64,000 nucleotides of DNA from Buxus sempervirens (GCA_947561395.2 OX387195.1:27171126-27235125); one strand, 5' to 3'. Positions 1 to 13,059 are shown, counted from the stretch's first letter. Notes: generated by a model from the letters alone, not told the origin. Numbers and translations: made by a program.

Positions 1-55
1 TATGCATGCATTTGCATTTGTAAAGTGCATTATTACTAATAGATGGTCTGTTCAG

Positions 56-1928
56 GGAGAAAATGATGGCATATGGGCGTGGACACGGTTTAATCAACTT
101 TTCAATTTTCTTCCACTTGCTGCATTAATTGAGAAGAAAATAATCTGCATGCATGGTGGCATTGGGAGGTCTATACACTCAGTAGAACAAATAGAGAAAC
201 TTGAAAGGCCTATAACAATGGATGCTGGATCAATCGTTCTGATGGACCTTTTATGGTATATTCTAGTCAATTTGCCCATGCTTTTTATGTCTATCATTAT
301 GTATATGTAAATTCTGTTACAACAATTCTTTATACAGGTCGGATCCCACAGAAAATGATACTGTAGAGGGGTTGAGACCAAATGCTAGAGGCCCTGGACT
401 CGTCACTTTCGGAGTATGCATGTTACTAAATTCCTTAAAACATTTGTGGAATGAATTCATGATTTTTTTTCCCTTTTTTTTATGATTAAAGTTATCGTAT
501 GTATTTGTAGTTATGTAAAAGAATGCAATTGCTTCATGGACACGAGGCACACATTCTCGACTTGTTCAAAATGTAAATACATACATACATATACATATTC
601 ATACGTAGACACCTATTGCTTCCAAAATTGCACACTTGTGCAACATGTTAACATGCAATTTTCACCCTTGATGTAGGAAGAGTGAAGCCTGACTAGAGAT
701 TAGAAAAAGAAATTTTAACTCTGAAGAAAATGGATAGCCAATCAGTAGGGATTCAACCCATGTGGGTTGAGCTTGATCCAACCTATGGTATGTTATGATT
801 AGGATCGTGTCCTTGGGTCACTAGGCTTAACCTGAACCCAACACATTATTTGTAGACATCAATGGATAACTTAAAAATTGCATCGTTTTCTCTGACATTT
901 TAATATTTGATTTTAATACAAAATATCAGTCTATGAGTTTCTCATTGACCTTATTTATTACATCTTTACCCTAAATAGTGCAAAAATTTTTAATTATTTA
1001 AGCTTATCTTGAACTAACCCACATCAACCTGAACCAGCTTTACCCAGCCTACATGAGTTGTACGACTGCTATTCAGACTATTTCTTTTTTTACACATCAA
1101 AGGTCACCGAGGTGTTATTCATCATTGTTGTCCTCTGTGAGCCAAGTATATGCCTCATGTCAGTGAATGGCATGACATGATTTTGTCAGTGGTGATGCAT
1201 ATCTTACATGTAGCCACTATATTTCCCTGTCTGCTATAGCATGTGCTGTGGAATTTTCTTTTTGTGTTGCCTTCAATTTGTTTCTGTCAATGTTACACCA
1301 ATTTATATAGGAGTCTGGAAATTGTGAATAGAATTGTGCACATTTTAGTCCTTGTCCTCTCATAAATTATTTTCAACTTTTTGCAGCCGGACAGGGTAAC
1401 GGACTTCTGTAAGAAAAACAAATTGCAGCTTATTATAAGAGCACATGAATGTGTTATGGATGGGTTTGAACGGTTTGCTCAGGGACAGTTGATTACTCTA
1501 TTTTCTGCAACTAACTATTGTGGTAAGTAGAAAGTTTTTCTATTTTCCTTTCTTCTGCATTAGCCTACTTTATTTGTCAATGCTAAGTTGATAAATGTAC
1601 CAGGAACGGCAAACAATGCTGGAGCAATACTAGTGGTTGGTAGGGGGTTGGTCATAGTTCCAAAATTGATTCACCCCTTACCACCTCCTGTTCATTCACC
1701 TGAGGCATCTCCAGAACATTACTCAGATGACACATGGATGCAGGTAGGAGTTAGTGGCTATATACGCATTTTGCTTATCTTGAAAAGGATTGACGATTAA
1801 ATACTTGGCATGGCTTAAATTTGCTCTCCATTGGTTCCCTGTAGGAGCTTAACATTCAAAGACCACCAACTCCAACAAGGGGTCGCCCACAGCCCGATCT
1901 TGACCGAAGTTCACTTGCTTATATATGA
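56..1928 (+). CDS. BSU1-like (BSL) Ser/Thr protein phosphatase, C-terminal part (5' end outside window)
   Basis: Five exons join in frame: 56-255, 338-413, 1387-1522, 1604-1743 and 1845-1928 (211 codons, then TGA). All visible introns are GT-AG. The protein is the second half of a PPP-family metallophosphatase: WAWTRFNQLFNFLPLAALI, then HGGIGRSI, then RAHECVMDGFERFAQGQ and the LFSATNYCGTANN signature. The tail ELNIQRPPTPTRGRPQP...SSLAYI is typical of plant BSL proteins (Kelch repeats plus phosphatase), which act in brassinosteroid signalling by dephosphorylating BIN2-type GSK3 kinases; this role is family knowledge. The Kelch domain and the N-terminal metal-binding motifs must lie left of position 1. 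The intron 414-1386 is long (973 bp). The 3' UTR probably runs to about 2350. Family is sure; which BSL paralogue (BSL1 or BSL2/3) is not. Confidence 0.93.
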
Positions 1929-3344
1929 TCATGACCTGACAGACTTGTACCTCTTAAATTCCCTAATGTGGTATCTTGCTTTGATGCCGGAGTCACAGTT
2001 TTCGTCTCCATCTGGCTTGATCATGCACTACTTTGGTTTCCATATGTCTGGTATTGTGCTGCACTGTATAGCATTTCCTGTATGGTAACTAGCCGAAAAC
2101 ATACAAGATTTGGGACACGAGGCATCACCCTGTGTACAACAAATTAGAATAATACAAGTCGAAGAGTTAGCTGTTAAGACTTAGGATGTTGACAATCCTT
2201 CTTCCAAAAACCATTACTAGTGTTATAGAGTCTGTGCAACTCTCTGGACGCCTTCTATTCTATGAAATACCGGAAAAGCTTGTAATTAGTTGAGGGAATT
2301 GGTTATTAGGTGTTGTATACTGTAATGTAGATTGGCAATCGATGTACTTATTTAGTTCATTATTTAATATTGTTGAACAGATATTATTTAGTGGTAAATG
2401 GAAAAGGGGTTGGAGCCAATTTGAGCTCGTTTGTTTGACAAAATGTTACCGAGGACCTCCCTTTTTCTCTTTCTTTGGGATGTTTCTATCGATCAATGAG
2501 ATCTTTCAGTATTGTGGTAGCAAAACTTTTAAGTGGATAATTTGACCCCAGGACACAACTGGTGGATCTGGTCAAGTATTTTATGCCCTGATTTTATATC
2601 CATTGCTTGAAGCTAATGATCGTATCAAATAAGCATACGCAATGCAAGTTATCTTTGGGGCTCCCACTACAAAATCAATGTGATCAGGGCTACTGGATGA
2701 ATAATTTGGTGCAATAGTCCCATTTTTGTGCTTGGAGCATTGCTTCAAATGCTGCCTTACTGATTCCCCAAGCTGTTCATTTATGTTATTATTTATTTTC
2801 TGCAGTAAGAAGGCTGAACTAAAAACACAAGGCATCACCAAGGGCAAGCACCATCACCTCCACTGCTACAAGCACCACCACCGCCGCTACCACTCCACCA
2901 CCAACCATTCATACACCCACCACCACACCTTCATCCCTCTCTCCCACCACACCCTTCCCCAACTCCACAACCCCCACACCATCTTATCAAAATATTTTCT
3001 TTTCCTTTTTGGGTTTCTTTTCTTTTATTTTTCCCAAATCCAGGTTTCCAAACAAAGTCGAAGAAAAGCAGATTAAAGAAAAATAGATCTATGCATCACT
3101 TTTGTATGAGAATGTCATTCCTTTAACATTGTCTAGTTGGAAAGACCAATGAGGTCTCTGGTTTTAAAACTAAAGATCTCAAAATCTGTTAGGAAACTAC
3201 AAGCTAGCCAACTTGATACCACGGGGGCAAAAGAGAGAAAAATGGGAGAGAAGAACAGGAAAAAGGAAAAAAAAAAATTTACAAAAGGCCAAGCGACAAT
3301 TCCATAGGGGTCGGACTAACTTTAATTTCTTTGAAATATCTTGG
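1929..3344. other. Region between two convergent genes: 3' UTRs and spacer
   Basis: The phosphatase ends at 1928 on the plus strand and the lipase stop codon lies at 3345 on the minus strand, so the genes converge here. The first 400 bases or so look like 3' UTR. A CACCAC/CCACCA-rich low-complexity patch lies at about 2850-2960, followed by T-rich sequence. I saw no convincing gene; the 116-codon frame at 2726-3076 is a low-complexity His/Ser/Thr run. Confidence 0.5.
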
Positions 3345-6300
3345 CTATTGCTGGGTTTGATTGGGCAAAGTTTGTGGTTTGCTCCTGAAGACGTGCTTTC
3401 TGCAGCGTTCAAAAATACTGTCATATAAAAGATCGAACTGAACCCCAGCTCTCTCCCGATTCACAATGAAAAGTATGTGATCAGCTTCCACAATCTTATA
3501 GTACCTGCATTGAACAGAACACCTCCCCTGTTTAGCTGTCTTACATGGCTCTCAAACAACACAATAGATGTATTAAAAAGCAGCAAAGATGGGCAAGAAC
3601 TTCATAATAATCTGACATTCCATGTCAAATGAAAGGAAATTGAATCACAATTCGTTAAGTATGATCATTGTTCCACGTATGACATCAGAATAACCCTTTT
3701 TAAGAGTTTTATGTTGGCTTGGGAAGCTACAATTGCTGCTGAAGATACCAACACGCCAAGAAACAAATGGGAAGCGGTAATATAAACCATGCTCAGTAAT
3801 AATATCTTGGCTAAATACATCCAGCAAAGATGGGCAGGAACTTCATAATAATCTGACATTCCAAGTCAAATGGAAGGAAAAATGAACCAAATTTTGTCAA
3901 TTACGACCATGGGTCTATGTATGACATCAGAATAACTCTTAAAAGAGTTTTATGTTGGCCTGAGAAGCTACAATTGCTAATGAAGATACCAACATGCAAC
4001 GAAACAACTGGGGGACAGTAATATCAAGTAATAAACCATGCTCATTAATAATATTTTGGCTTTGATTGATCTAACAAAACTCTTACTTTAAGAGTCTGAA
4101 TTAACTCTATTTATATTTATTTTCCAATGAAAATCAAAAGGTAATCTTCAAGAAATTCAGAAAGCCTGAAATGCTTCAATGGTGAACATTCTACAAGCAT
4201 TCACGCGGTAGAGTCTGCCGTTATTGGCCTTATTGATATAAATTCAATACACAAAAAAACAAAAGTAGCTGACAAAATGATGATGGCGATGTCAAGACCA
4301 GTGTTAAAAGCAAATTAAACAGGTGATTACATCAATGAAAATAATGATTTCAACAATGATTACATAGCAACACTGTCATTAAGATAAGTAGTATTATAGA
4401 CAAGTAGTATTATGAAGATGCAAGCTTTATATCAGGTTTCAAATTCATATAATTATGTGTTGAGCCTTGCACATAGAGATGGAATTAATGGTTATTATAT
4501 TGAATTAATGATGATTCTAGGAAGTACAAACCAGATTCCCGGTTGCAGTGGCCGGCATTCAGAATCATTAACAACAAAACGACTTGGGTGTTCGACCGGG
4601 AGACGAGGATGAGTCATGGATACAGTGTTGAGTGCTCCATCATTGTCCTGCCAGTCCTCATCCCTGCAGTTATTTTAACATGTGAGGCATCAATCCAGTT
4701 AGGCTACACTGGCTAGGCAATGCACTTATACTGCATAAATGTGTAGGAAATCCACCTGTAGCCTTTGTAAGGGGGTGAGACATCCAGAGGGTGGCGCCAC
4801 TGGCTCATCTGCAAGACTCTGACAAAGAGAAGGGGGTGGATACCAAATATGCCAGAGGGGACTGTGACTCCCAAGATCTTCCTCGTCCGTTTAGTAGCAT
4901 AGCTGAAGTAGAAGGTATTGGGGAAGGTATTCAGATGTGCGTTGAGTTGCATCGATCCTTGAATTGTAAGATCTGGGAGGATCCAATCTCCTGAAGCAAA
5001 TGGACCTGTATTTCCCAATAGGCAATCCACAAGACCAGAGACCCCCCTTTTCTTCCATGAAATGTTGAAGTGATCGAACCCGAAATTGTAATAGCTCTTC
5101 AGCCAGGGAATGTCTAGCCAATCGTAAACTATTACGCCAAGGCGACACACCTGAAGTAAAGATATAGGTTTCAAGGATCTCCCATCCTCTGGCCTGAAAT
5201 AAATTGAGACTCACAGCATTAAGAATGAAGCTCCATGGAAGGGAAAATATCTAATCTTTGAACAGAACTTACTGCATCCCATCTAAGTAGGTTCTGGTAG
5301 TTCCATTGAATGCACCAGATAAGGATGTTATGCTTAATACCCAGTTCTCAGATGTGTTCTCATATCCCTTAAAAGCCTGAAATTGTAATACAAATATAAC
5401 ACATAATAATCGTAGATCATAACCAAGGAAAAGAATTTACTCTAATATTCCATTAAAGCTTTAAATTAACCTTATCTGCTAGCATTTGCTGCAATACACG
5501 AACAACCTGGGCTCCGGCCGAATGTCCAACAAAGTGTATTGGGTGATCTTCATCCCATTCAGGGTAGTTCCCTGTATCCAATCAAACCAAGCAGTAGACA
5601 AGTAAAATTAACCGAACTTCCAAACTCCTTCACATGTAACTAAATAAAATACGGAAACGGAATGAAACCCCAGATATAGCTAATGGGGTACTTGATCTTT
5701 CAACCTTGTTCGTAAATTTTTCCAAACTGTGAATGCCCACAAGCTTTGCTGTGCTCATCTCCATAATCCACCTGGCCTCCTTTCAGATAATAAAACAATT
5801 CCCGTGCCCTGAAACCTATAACCCCTTTAAAGTTTGCAACAAATTCATTACCAGAAACAAGCAAAGAAAGGCCAAGAATGAACCTTGAACTCTAGCTTCT
5901 TGGCTTCTAGCACCCACCTATCATATATGCTGGTTAAGGAACCCAAGTCAGGGACGAGAACCCGTTCGTCCTTCTTCTCAGCCCCAGCAAAATACGACAA
6001 GCCTCCCAATCTCTGAAAAAAAAAACCCATCAAAGCTCAGGAACAAAGCATCAACACAAACACAAAAATGACAAAACTAGAAGGAAATGAAAACCCATTT
6101 CATCAAATTTTAAGCACATCTCGCATACCCCTTTGCCAAATCCGAAGATTCCATGAACCAAGACGATGGGGGGCAAATCATCAGAACCATTTGTCCCTTT
6201 AATCTCACTGTCTTTCAAACCACCATTAATATTGGGCCTCAAGCATTCATTCAAAGCCTGAGAGATATCATATGCCACAGCTGTGCTGAATATGTAAAAC

Positions 6301-6374
6301 CCATATAACAAATGAACCACACAACTCACAAACAGCTCTGATAATTGAAGTCCTGCAATCCACAACCGCATCAT
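3345..6374 (-). CDS. Membrane-anchored alpha/beta-hydrolase lipase, related to bacterial family I.5 (zinc) lipases
   Basis: Eight exons on the minus strand: 6374-6129, 6012-5918, 5808-5705, 5571-5471, 5376-5273, 5193-4756, 4663-4532, 3504-3345. They join in frame to 1380 nt (459 aa). ATG 6374 was chosen because the upstream frame has no ATG. Residues about 5-35 are hydrophobic, a likely membrane anchor or signal. The oxyanion region is VLVHGIFGFGKG. The nucleophile is Ser166 in GHSAGAQ; Asp371 (DNDGALNT) and His416 (EADHIL) complete the likely triad. VDYGDEHSKACGHSQFG (His133, His139) resembles the zinc-ligand segment of Geobacillus-type lipases. The family is conserved in plants (Arabidopsis At1g10740-like proteins) but its substrate is not established, so acyl-ester hydrolysis is inferred. 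The last intron (3505-4531) holds a tandem duplication. Confidence 0.92.
3581..4064. repeat. Tandem duplication of about 241 bp inside the last intron of the lipase gene
   Basis: Copy 1 starts at 3581 with CAGCAAAGATGGGCA and copy 2 starts at 3822 with the same word. Both continue through the same landmarks: AACTTCATAATAATCTGACATT, TATGACATCAGAATAAC, AGAGTTTTATGTTGG and AAACCATGCTCA. Copy 2 carries substitutions and short insertions, so the duplication is not very recent. It lies wholly within intron 3505-4531. Confidence 0.85.
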
Positions 6375-8632
6375 TTGAACTCTATCCCACACTCCCAAAT
6401 AATAAGAATAAAAATAAAATCAATCAAAACCGGATAATCAAATCCACACACACACAAAAATTTCAGATTCTCAAAACAAAAACAGCAGAGCCTCCTTTCT
6501 CTCCTTTTTTTTCAGAACCTTGAAAATGAAAGAAGGCTCTTCTGCAACAAAACAGCACCCCAGACAAGCCTCTCTACAAACAGCCTTTCATCCCAAAATA
6601 TTTCTCTCCTCAAAAGAAGGGCAAGCTCTCTAATACCCCTCTGTCGTAGTTATTGAAAGGCGTTTTTCTCTTTGTTGTCCTCACAAGCCAATCACAGGCA
6701 ACTTGTTTGTTCCTTCCCTCTCTGTCACCTCTGGAGGTAAAAACTAAAATGTTGGTTCGTTTTGGTGCCACTTGTTCTTCAAATAGTGGCTCCCACAATC
6801 ATTATAAAAGTCACCCAAAATCCAAAAAAATCTTTTTCTTTACATTTTAGTTACAGCCTCCAGCGTCTTCCTCCCTTGTTTTGTGGCTGGATATAAGCTG
6901 GAAGGTTCCCAATCAAGCGTGTCAAACCCACCTCACCCGTCTTATCCACATTATCCTGTTTCAAATTTTCTTGTGCCCAGCACATGTAGGCTCCTCCCTC
7001 CGTGTGAGATATATATTAATCAAATATGTGTGATTTCCTGTGCTTGCTTTTTGTTGTTCAAACAGTAAATAGACCCTTTTGCTTTATTTACAGTATCTTC
7101 TTATTCCATCATGATCTTAGCAATAACCATGTTCTTGGCATGTTTAATGAGTGATTATGGTGTATTAAAGTTTTCAGTAAAACAAAGATGTTCTTATAAA
7201 CCATCTTGATCACCAATCAGTTGATCATCAAGTCATCCATCGGATTAACCTCTATTTAGCATTGAGGGGGTTGCAATATAGAGTGGCGCAAAATAAGAGC
7301 CGTTGGATCAGATCTTGTTATACAATTATGCATGATATTATTCTATAATACCCACCAGATCAAACATAACCAGGGACATATTTGATCACTTTCCGACCAT
7401 AATTGGACGGTTCTGTGATGTGGGGTCAGAAGAATCAGAAGGGAATAACATGTGATAAGTATGGACGACTTGCATAGTAAGTAACAAATGCCCGGGAAGG
7501 TTCCCGAATAGAGAGAATTGACCTGAAAATCACATTTTACAGATTTACAAGTTCTTTATCTTTTGGTTAAACATTTGTTATCAACCGGTCAATGACGGTA
7601 TCTGTCCTGGAAACTTCCAGAAGTTCTAGTGCTCCGGACAGGAGAAGAGAGGAGAGCACTCATTAGCCATTGGGGGGGAGCCGAACACATCAACATTCAA
7701 AGTTTCAATTTGAGATCAATAAAGTCAGCTATTCAAAAGGCGACCGACCAGTCATCAGTCATCATCTGCTCAAATTGAGAAAGAGAGAGAGAGAGACTTT
7801 GCCTTCTTGGAAGACTCATTTAGGTGCAGTGAAAAGAAAAGGGAGTGCAGTTGGGTTACCCCACCACCCAACCAGTACCAATTGAGTGAAGGGGTTTCAT
7901 TGGGCAATTCAAAAGGTATGGTTCAACTAATTTTAACACGCTTTCATTGCTTGGGAAGGAAGGAGGTAAACGTCTCTGTTGCTTTGAAAGAGATGAGCGT
8001 GCAAATAAACAGTTTGTCAATGTCTTATTCTGTGTCAATTCTTAAGTATGGTTCACCTGCAGAAGGGTGAGGGTGTTTTACCGAGTGTCATATAATCAGA
8101 TCAATGGCATCATAGATTTTCGCTTGTCGATCCAATGGTGAAGATTGAGTTAGATGTGGGCCATGGTAGGGTTTATGGTGTTAGTTCCACATAGCTGGCT
8201 CCACTGTATACTTTCCTCTTTGCATGCTTGATCAAGTAAATGATCTCTTTAGGTTCTTCCAAAATCAGGGTTAGTTACTAAATTTTGAACATTAATACCA
8301 TCGCCAATGGCATGGAAGATATAAACACATCACCCAACCATCTCACCTACCAAGAGCACAAGAACAAGAAGAAAGCAACCTTTGTTTTGGCATATTAGGA
8401 TGGCAGAATCCAGGGTCTTCAGACAAACCAAAGAGAGGGAGAAAAACAAAATTTGTGGGAGTTTAAGCCTCATTGTGATCCAGTCCCAATCTTGAAAAGA
8501 ACTTTTAGTTTATTTATATCTCATCACCCCAACAATGGACAACATAATTCATGGTGTTTGAACAAAAATCACAAAAGACACCAAGTCTGTGGTCGTTTAA
8601 ATCAATAACAAGCAAAGTACAGAGTGATATCT
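6375..8632. other. Lipase 5' leader/promoter and spacer
   Basis: The first 250 bases or so upstream of the lipase ATG are probably 5' UTR (on the minus strand). Beyond that I see no open frame with recognisable protein similarity, only a short GA run at about 7779-7796. The right part (about 8450-8632) is probably the 3' UTR of the SOSS-B-like gene. Nothing else could be supported. Confidence 0.4.
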
Positions 8633-9046
8633 TCAAGGCATTGGTGGGAACATGCGCGAGTGAGGTGAAATAACGGCCTCCTGCACATATTTCTTGGAGT
8701 TATTAGGATCAGGACCCCATCGGATCTCGCTCATGTTGGGTGTCTCTACAAATGCCAGGGTGAACTCCCCCACCTTTTCAGCCCTACCCCTTTTACCTGC
8801 TCGCAGCACGAGATGGTTCCGATTGTAAGAGAAGATTCCATTGGTTACGCGGATTATATCACCCAACTCAAAAGCATCACACTCTGTTCCCCACAATTGG
8901 AAGTGAACAGCTGCAGTTTCATCTGCAACAAGTGCCAAGCATGTTTTCTGCTGACCTTCAATTGTTGTCTTACCCTTGTCCAGTAGGATGAATTTTGTGT
9001 CTATGTTGTTGAGTGCTGCAGGTACCAGGTCTTTCAGATGGATCAT
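8633..9046 (-). CDS. SOSS complex subunit B-like single-stranded DNA-binding OB-fold protein
   Basis: A single coding exon of 137 aa, ATG at 9046 and TGA at 8633. The protein is one OB fold (about residues 4-100): KDLVPAALNNIDTKFILLDKG, then TCLALVADETAAVHFQLWG, then GDIIRVTNGIFSYNRNHLVLRAG. The short tail EIRWGPDPNNSKKYVQEAVISP is typical of the plant SOSS-B/hSSB1-like family. In animals hSSB1/2 binds ssDNA in DNA-damage signalling within the SOSS complex; the plant role is inferred from that. The protein lacks the long Pro/Gly-rich tail of animal homologues. The leader probably contains an intron (9062-9881; acceptor TTTCAG just before the coding exon), with a TATA-like box at 10251-10260. 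Confidence 0.9.
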   Translation of the reverse strand: MIHLKDLVPAALNNIDTKFILLDKGKTTIEGQQKTCLALVADETAAVHFQLWGTECDAFELGDIIRVTNGIFSYNRNHLVLRAGKRGRAEKVGEFTLAFVETPNMSEIRWGPDPNNSKKYVQEAVISPHSRMFPPMP

Positions 9047-10250
9047 CCTTTCCGAAGATTGCTGAAACCTAACAAGATAACATGAGAAGTAGAATAATTA
9101 TGAAACCCCTGAAGGAAAAGACATGAATGCGATGCAAAATTTGTTTGAGAAAATATATGTCCACAACTATACTTGAATTGGTTTTATTGTCACTTTCAGA
9201 TTCATCTGTGGATTCAAACAAATGTGTATGAAATTCATCATCTGAGCAAGTGATTCATGAAAATGTAGTAGGCAATAATTCACATAATTCTGCCGATCAC
9301 ACAGCTCAGAGATTCATACAAGCAACAAAAAGAACCATATATATGGATCGGATACAAACTACCCAGATTGCATGATGAATCTTGAACAAAATGTCATTGA
9401 TGAAATTGAACAAAATTGGAATATTAGTGAAAAACAATAATTGCATATATCATCAGATACTAAACAAAATACATATGTTCCCAAATACATTGAACTTGAA
9501 ATGCAATAGGGGTAAACTGAAGAATAATATATAACTTCATTAAATTCCATGAGGTTGCCAAACAGACTCCAAGAATCTAGTCAAGTAATCAAATACAACA
9601 ATAGTGAAGCCAGTGCAAGAGAGATTTAATGACTCCGCCAAGCCATTACTCCCAAATCTTAACCATTTTCCTCTTCACTTGGTGCAAGTCATCCAACACC
9701 CACATGTTGCAAAATTCATGTGACCAGATTCCTTCAAGACAGTGTTGAAATCTTAAGTTCTTAACAGTTTGCAGAAATAATAAATAGCACAAATCCCACA
9801 ATAAAGCGATAAAATTTCAATCAAGCATTTCTACAAACATACAGCGTGCATTTCAAAAAGAGGGAAAGACACAAGTTACACCTTGTATTAGCCGATTAAC
9901 GACAGGAAGGGCTTTCAGAAATCAGGCTCTGGCTTCCAAGAGAATAACACGTTGCTGAATATGCTACAACACAAATTTGGCGTTGACAACCCAGAAGTCT
10001 CTGCCCAAGTTCCCGCAGAACAAAAAGCTAGAATTCGTGTCGTTTTTTGGATAACTGGGTGTCAGGAACACCAAATCAAACAAGACACGTATACTGGTAA
10101 CCGCCAACAATAATTCTTACTTGTAGGGTGTAGGATTTAGGGCTTTAGGGTTGACAGAAAACAGGGTTAAAAGAATAGAACAAAAAAAGATTTGCTCTTC
10201 TTCCAAGTCCTGTGCCAAGCTTCAGTCTGTTGTCCTCAAGGTAATAAGGG

Positions 10251-10260
10251 CCTTTATAAA
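10251..10260 (-). promoter_or_regulatory. TATA-box candidate of the SOSS-B-like gene
   Basis: Read on the minus strand this is TTTATAAAGG, a good plant TATA match. A start about 30 bases downstream (near 10220) would give a leader exon ending at a donor (CAAG|GTGTAA) at 9882 and splicing to 9061. Placement is inferred from sequence only. Confidence 0.45.
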
Positions 10261-10948
10261 CCCCTTGAACAAAATTTATCATCGCAGCGGACGCTTGGTC
10301 CCTGGTAAGAGGTGATTAATTCTTTTAACTTCGGCAGAGAAAAAGCTTGCCGAATCTATCATCTACTTCAAAACAGTAAATATTGATCCTGAAAACATTG
10401 AGAGCTTGAAAGTGGTAAGAGAAGATAGCAAGAAGTATATAGTTTTAAAAAACCACTTCAACAACTTCAATTTGGCTCATTAAGGAAGCCTACCATGCAG
10501 CCTCCCAGCTTTAAGGCCAGAGAATGAAAAATAACTTTCTACAATAAAAAAAAAAACAATCACTCCTGCATAAACACATTAAATCGAATGCTTTATGCAT
10601 TTGTGAGAGATCTATGCATGCGCTTGCATTTAAGAAATGAGCTGATTTTATTTTTAGAGCACCACAAACATTTCTTGCATTGCAAGCCTCATCCTGAAGG
10701 AGTCATGTTAAATCTGCAAGAAGAATGCAAATGAATCTCTGGAGACCAAACCAAAGAAACTATTATAAAAGAAAAATTGCAGCATTTATCAAGAACAATG
10801 GCTGCAAATAATACAATGTTGTCTATTCGGTGACAAGCATTTATGGGTGACAGTCTAAAACCAATGGAAGGAAACCCATCCGTCGTCACAAGCAACAAAA
10901 TTATCTGCCCATTGTTTGCTTTCAACGTGAGAATGCAAGAATTCTCAA

Positions 10949-13059
10949 TCACTCGTTCCAGGGGCACGCTTTCTCAAACTCTTGCTGTTCTTTGCGACAT
11001 AAATCAAACTCATTGGTATAATAATACATACAGCCTGCATAAGCATCCATCTCCTTAGCGCACCTCTGATGAAGCCCTTTCAATCTGCATAAAGAAATTA
11101 TATTATTTGTAAAAACCATCATATTTACCAATGTGTATGTGATCAAGTCAGTCTATGATAAGAGTAAGGAATGCCTTCAAGCAAATCCAAGATACCAAAT
11201 AGATGGACTATAATCGGGATGTAAAAAAGAGCCACATGAAAGAGTTTAACCAGGCTTTATTAAAAGCCACAAAATTTTGACGCTAGAAGCCTAACCCATA
11301 AAGAATGGAAATGGTTTTGAAAAGTGAATTAGGATATACCTGCTGTGACAACCTTACGTTACAACATTGTAAAGTTATATATATATATATCACTTAGAGA
11401 TAACCCTGCAAAGTAGGTTTTTTGGACTGTCCTTTAGACGTTTAAATAAGACTGTAATTGGAGAAGACTCCTTGAAGGTAACATTGCTATCATAGGAGAT
11501 TCATTAGATGAAATCCCCACAGACTTCTTACTCAGTCCCCATCAAAAAAGCTCAAAGGATTAAGAGGTCTCAATAAAACCCTTTAAGGGAACCACAGGCT
11601 TACAAAAACGATCAATTTATGAAGTAAAGAAAAGATTGCAAGGCTTAAGTAAAGGGAATCCCAATTTTGGAAACATAATAGCTCATAGCAATGCTCCAAA
11701 CAGACGGCCATAGAATCTGGGCATGGACATACATAGCATCTAGTCCTAGGTCATATCAAGCATGGCATGCATGGAAATGGCTGAGATGCTAATCATATAA
11801 CACTAAAAGCCTATCATTTCCAATTATTCCCCTATCTAACCCCTTCATTTGATTTATCCCCGAATATTATTCTTGAATTTGGTTTTGGCTTGACCATTTG
11901 TAGGGTGACATTATCTTGTCACCTCAATTCACTGACTTTTACAACCTTGCTATTTAAGAGACACATTGTTGGTAGACATCATTTTCTAGTCTAAGGAGGG
12001 TGTTTGCATCAATATCTTAGATGAGATCCCAGACCAGTAGATTTTAGAGGAATTAGAATCCTCATTTGATTTCCTCAATGACACTTTCTAACACATATAT
12101 TCTTGATATAGGATCCTGGTTCTAAAGACCTTTTTTCCGCTAATTACTCCTTTAAGACCATGAAGGATGACAGCAATAATCCTCTCACTTTCAAATCATC
12201 TTTTGTAGAAATAAAAAACATCTCCTCAAAATTAGGGCATGGGTCTGGATGATACTTCACAGAATCAGCAAAAGTGACTCCACATCCAACAAGGATACTT
12301 AACCCTGTTACCCCAAGTTTTTGAAAGCAGCAGTCAAATAACCATTCACAAACTGCCCGTTAGGCAAAAAAATGTTCTGTTTCTACCTCCAAGTGAGGGA
12401 TATCAGTGGGTCTATTCGACTTGAATCTCCTCAAATCATTCAACCAAAAAATCTTTCATTATTTCATAGAAACGGAGTTTTCTAAACTACCTTGCAGCGT
12501 GAATTGAAGACTTTGATTTGTGAGAAAAAAAAAGAATATAAGAGACGGGTTTTCCTAAGGATTCCTTGAAGCTCACAGCGGAGAAGATGGATTCCGTTGT
12601 AAATTTGGTCCACATTTCCAATATTTACCGAGTTCAGATCCTTATTCATGAGAAAAAATAATAACAGCCGAAAGCAAGTAATATCCTCGAAGGTAATTTC
12701 GAATTCCCCTCCCCAAATGCAGCACTGCAAATAACATCATCAAAACCCTAACTAACTTTCCGAAGGCTTGAGATCCTTCTCAACTTAAAAAAAAAAATCC
12801 AATTTCACGAAAAGCAAGCAGCTATCAATTTATCAGAACATCAGAAATCGTAACGTGGTCTTTATCCTTACAGACTTAGTACGCAGCGGGTGACTTCCTG
12901 GCCTTTATCCAGGCATGTCTCCGGGTTGGGATCCTTCTTCTTGCAGTTGAGGAACGCAATATTTTCTGATCTGCATTTCGTTGCGATGTGCTTTGACGAC
13001 GCCATGAGTACGGCCGACGTCGGAATCGGATCGCCGACAGGATCGACTGTTCTCTCCAT
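10949..13059 (-). CDS. Mitochondrial complex I subunit NDUFA8 homologue (NADH dehydrogenase 1 alpha subcomplex subunit 8)
   Basis: Two coding exons, 13059-12872 and 11084-10949, separated by a 1787-bp intron, give 107 aa. The donor is CT|GTAAGG and the acceptor TTTATGCAG; the join rebuilds RCVLSLLKGLHQRC, matching the plant family. Four cysteine pairs are visible: C-RSENIAFLN-C, C-LDKGQEVTR-C and C-AKEMDAYAG-C (all CX9C), and C-RKEQQEFEKA-C (CX10C). These are the CHCH signature of proteins oxidised by Mia40 in the intermembrane space. NDUFA8/PGIV is an accessory subunit of respiratory complex I; that is family knowledge. A 5' UTR intron is likely, because TTGCAG occurs about 20 bases upstream of the ATG. 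The length matches plant homologues (about 106 aa). Confidence 0.93.

Noticed and set aside
2726..3076. His/Ser/Thr-rich 116-codon frame
   Set aside because: It reflects the CACCAC low-complexity tract between convergent genes.
6375..6398. Start of the lipase at 6398
   Set aside because: That codon is TTG; the first in-frame ATG is at 6374.
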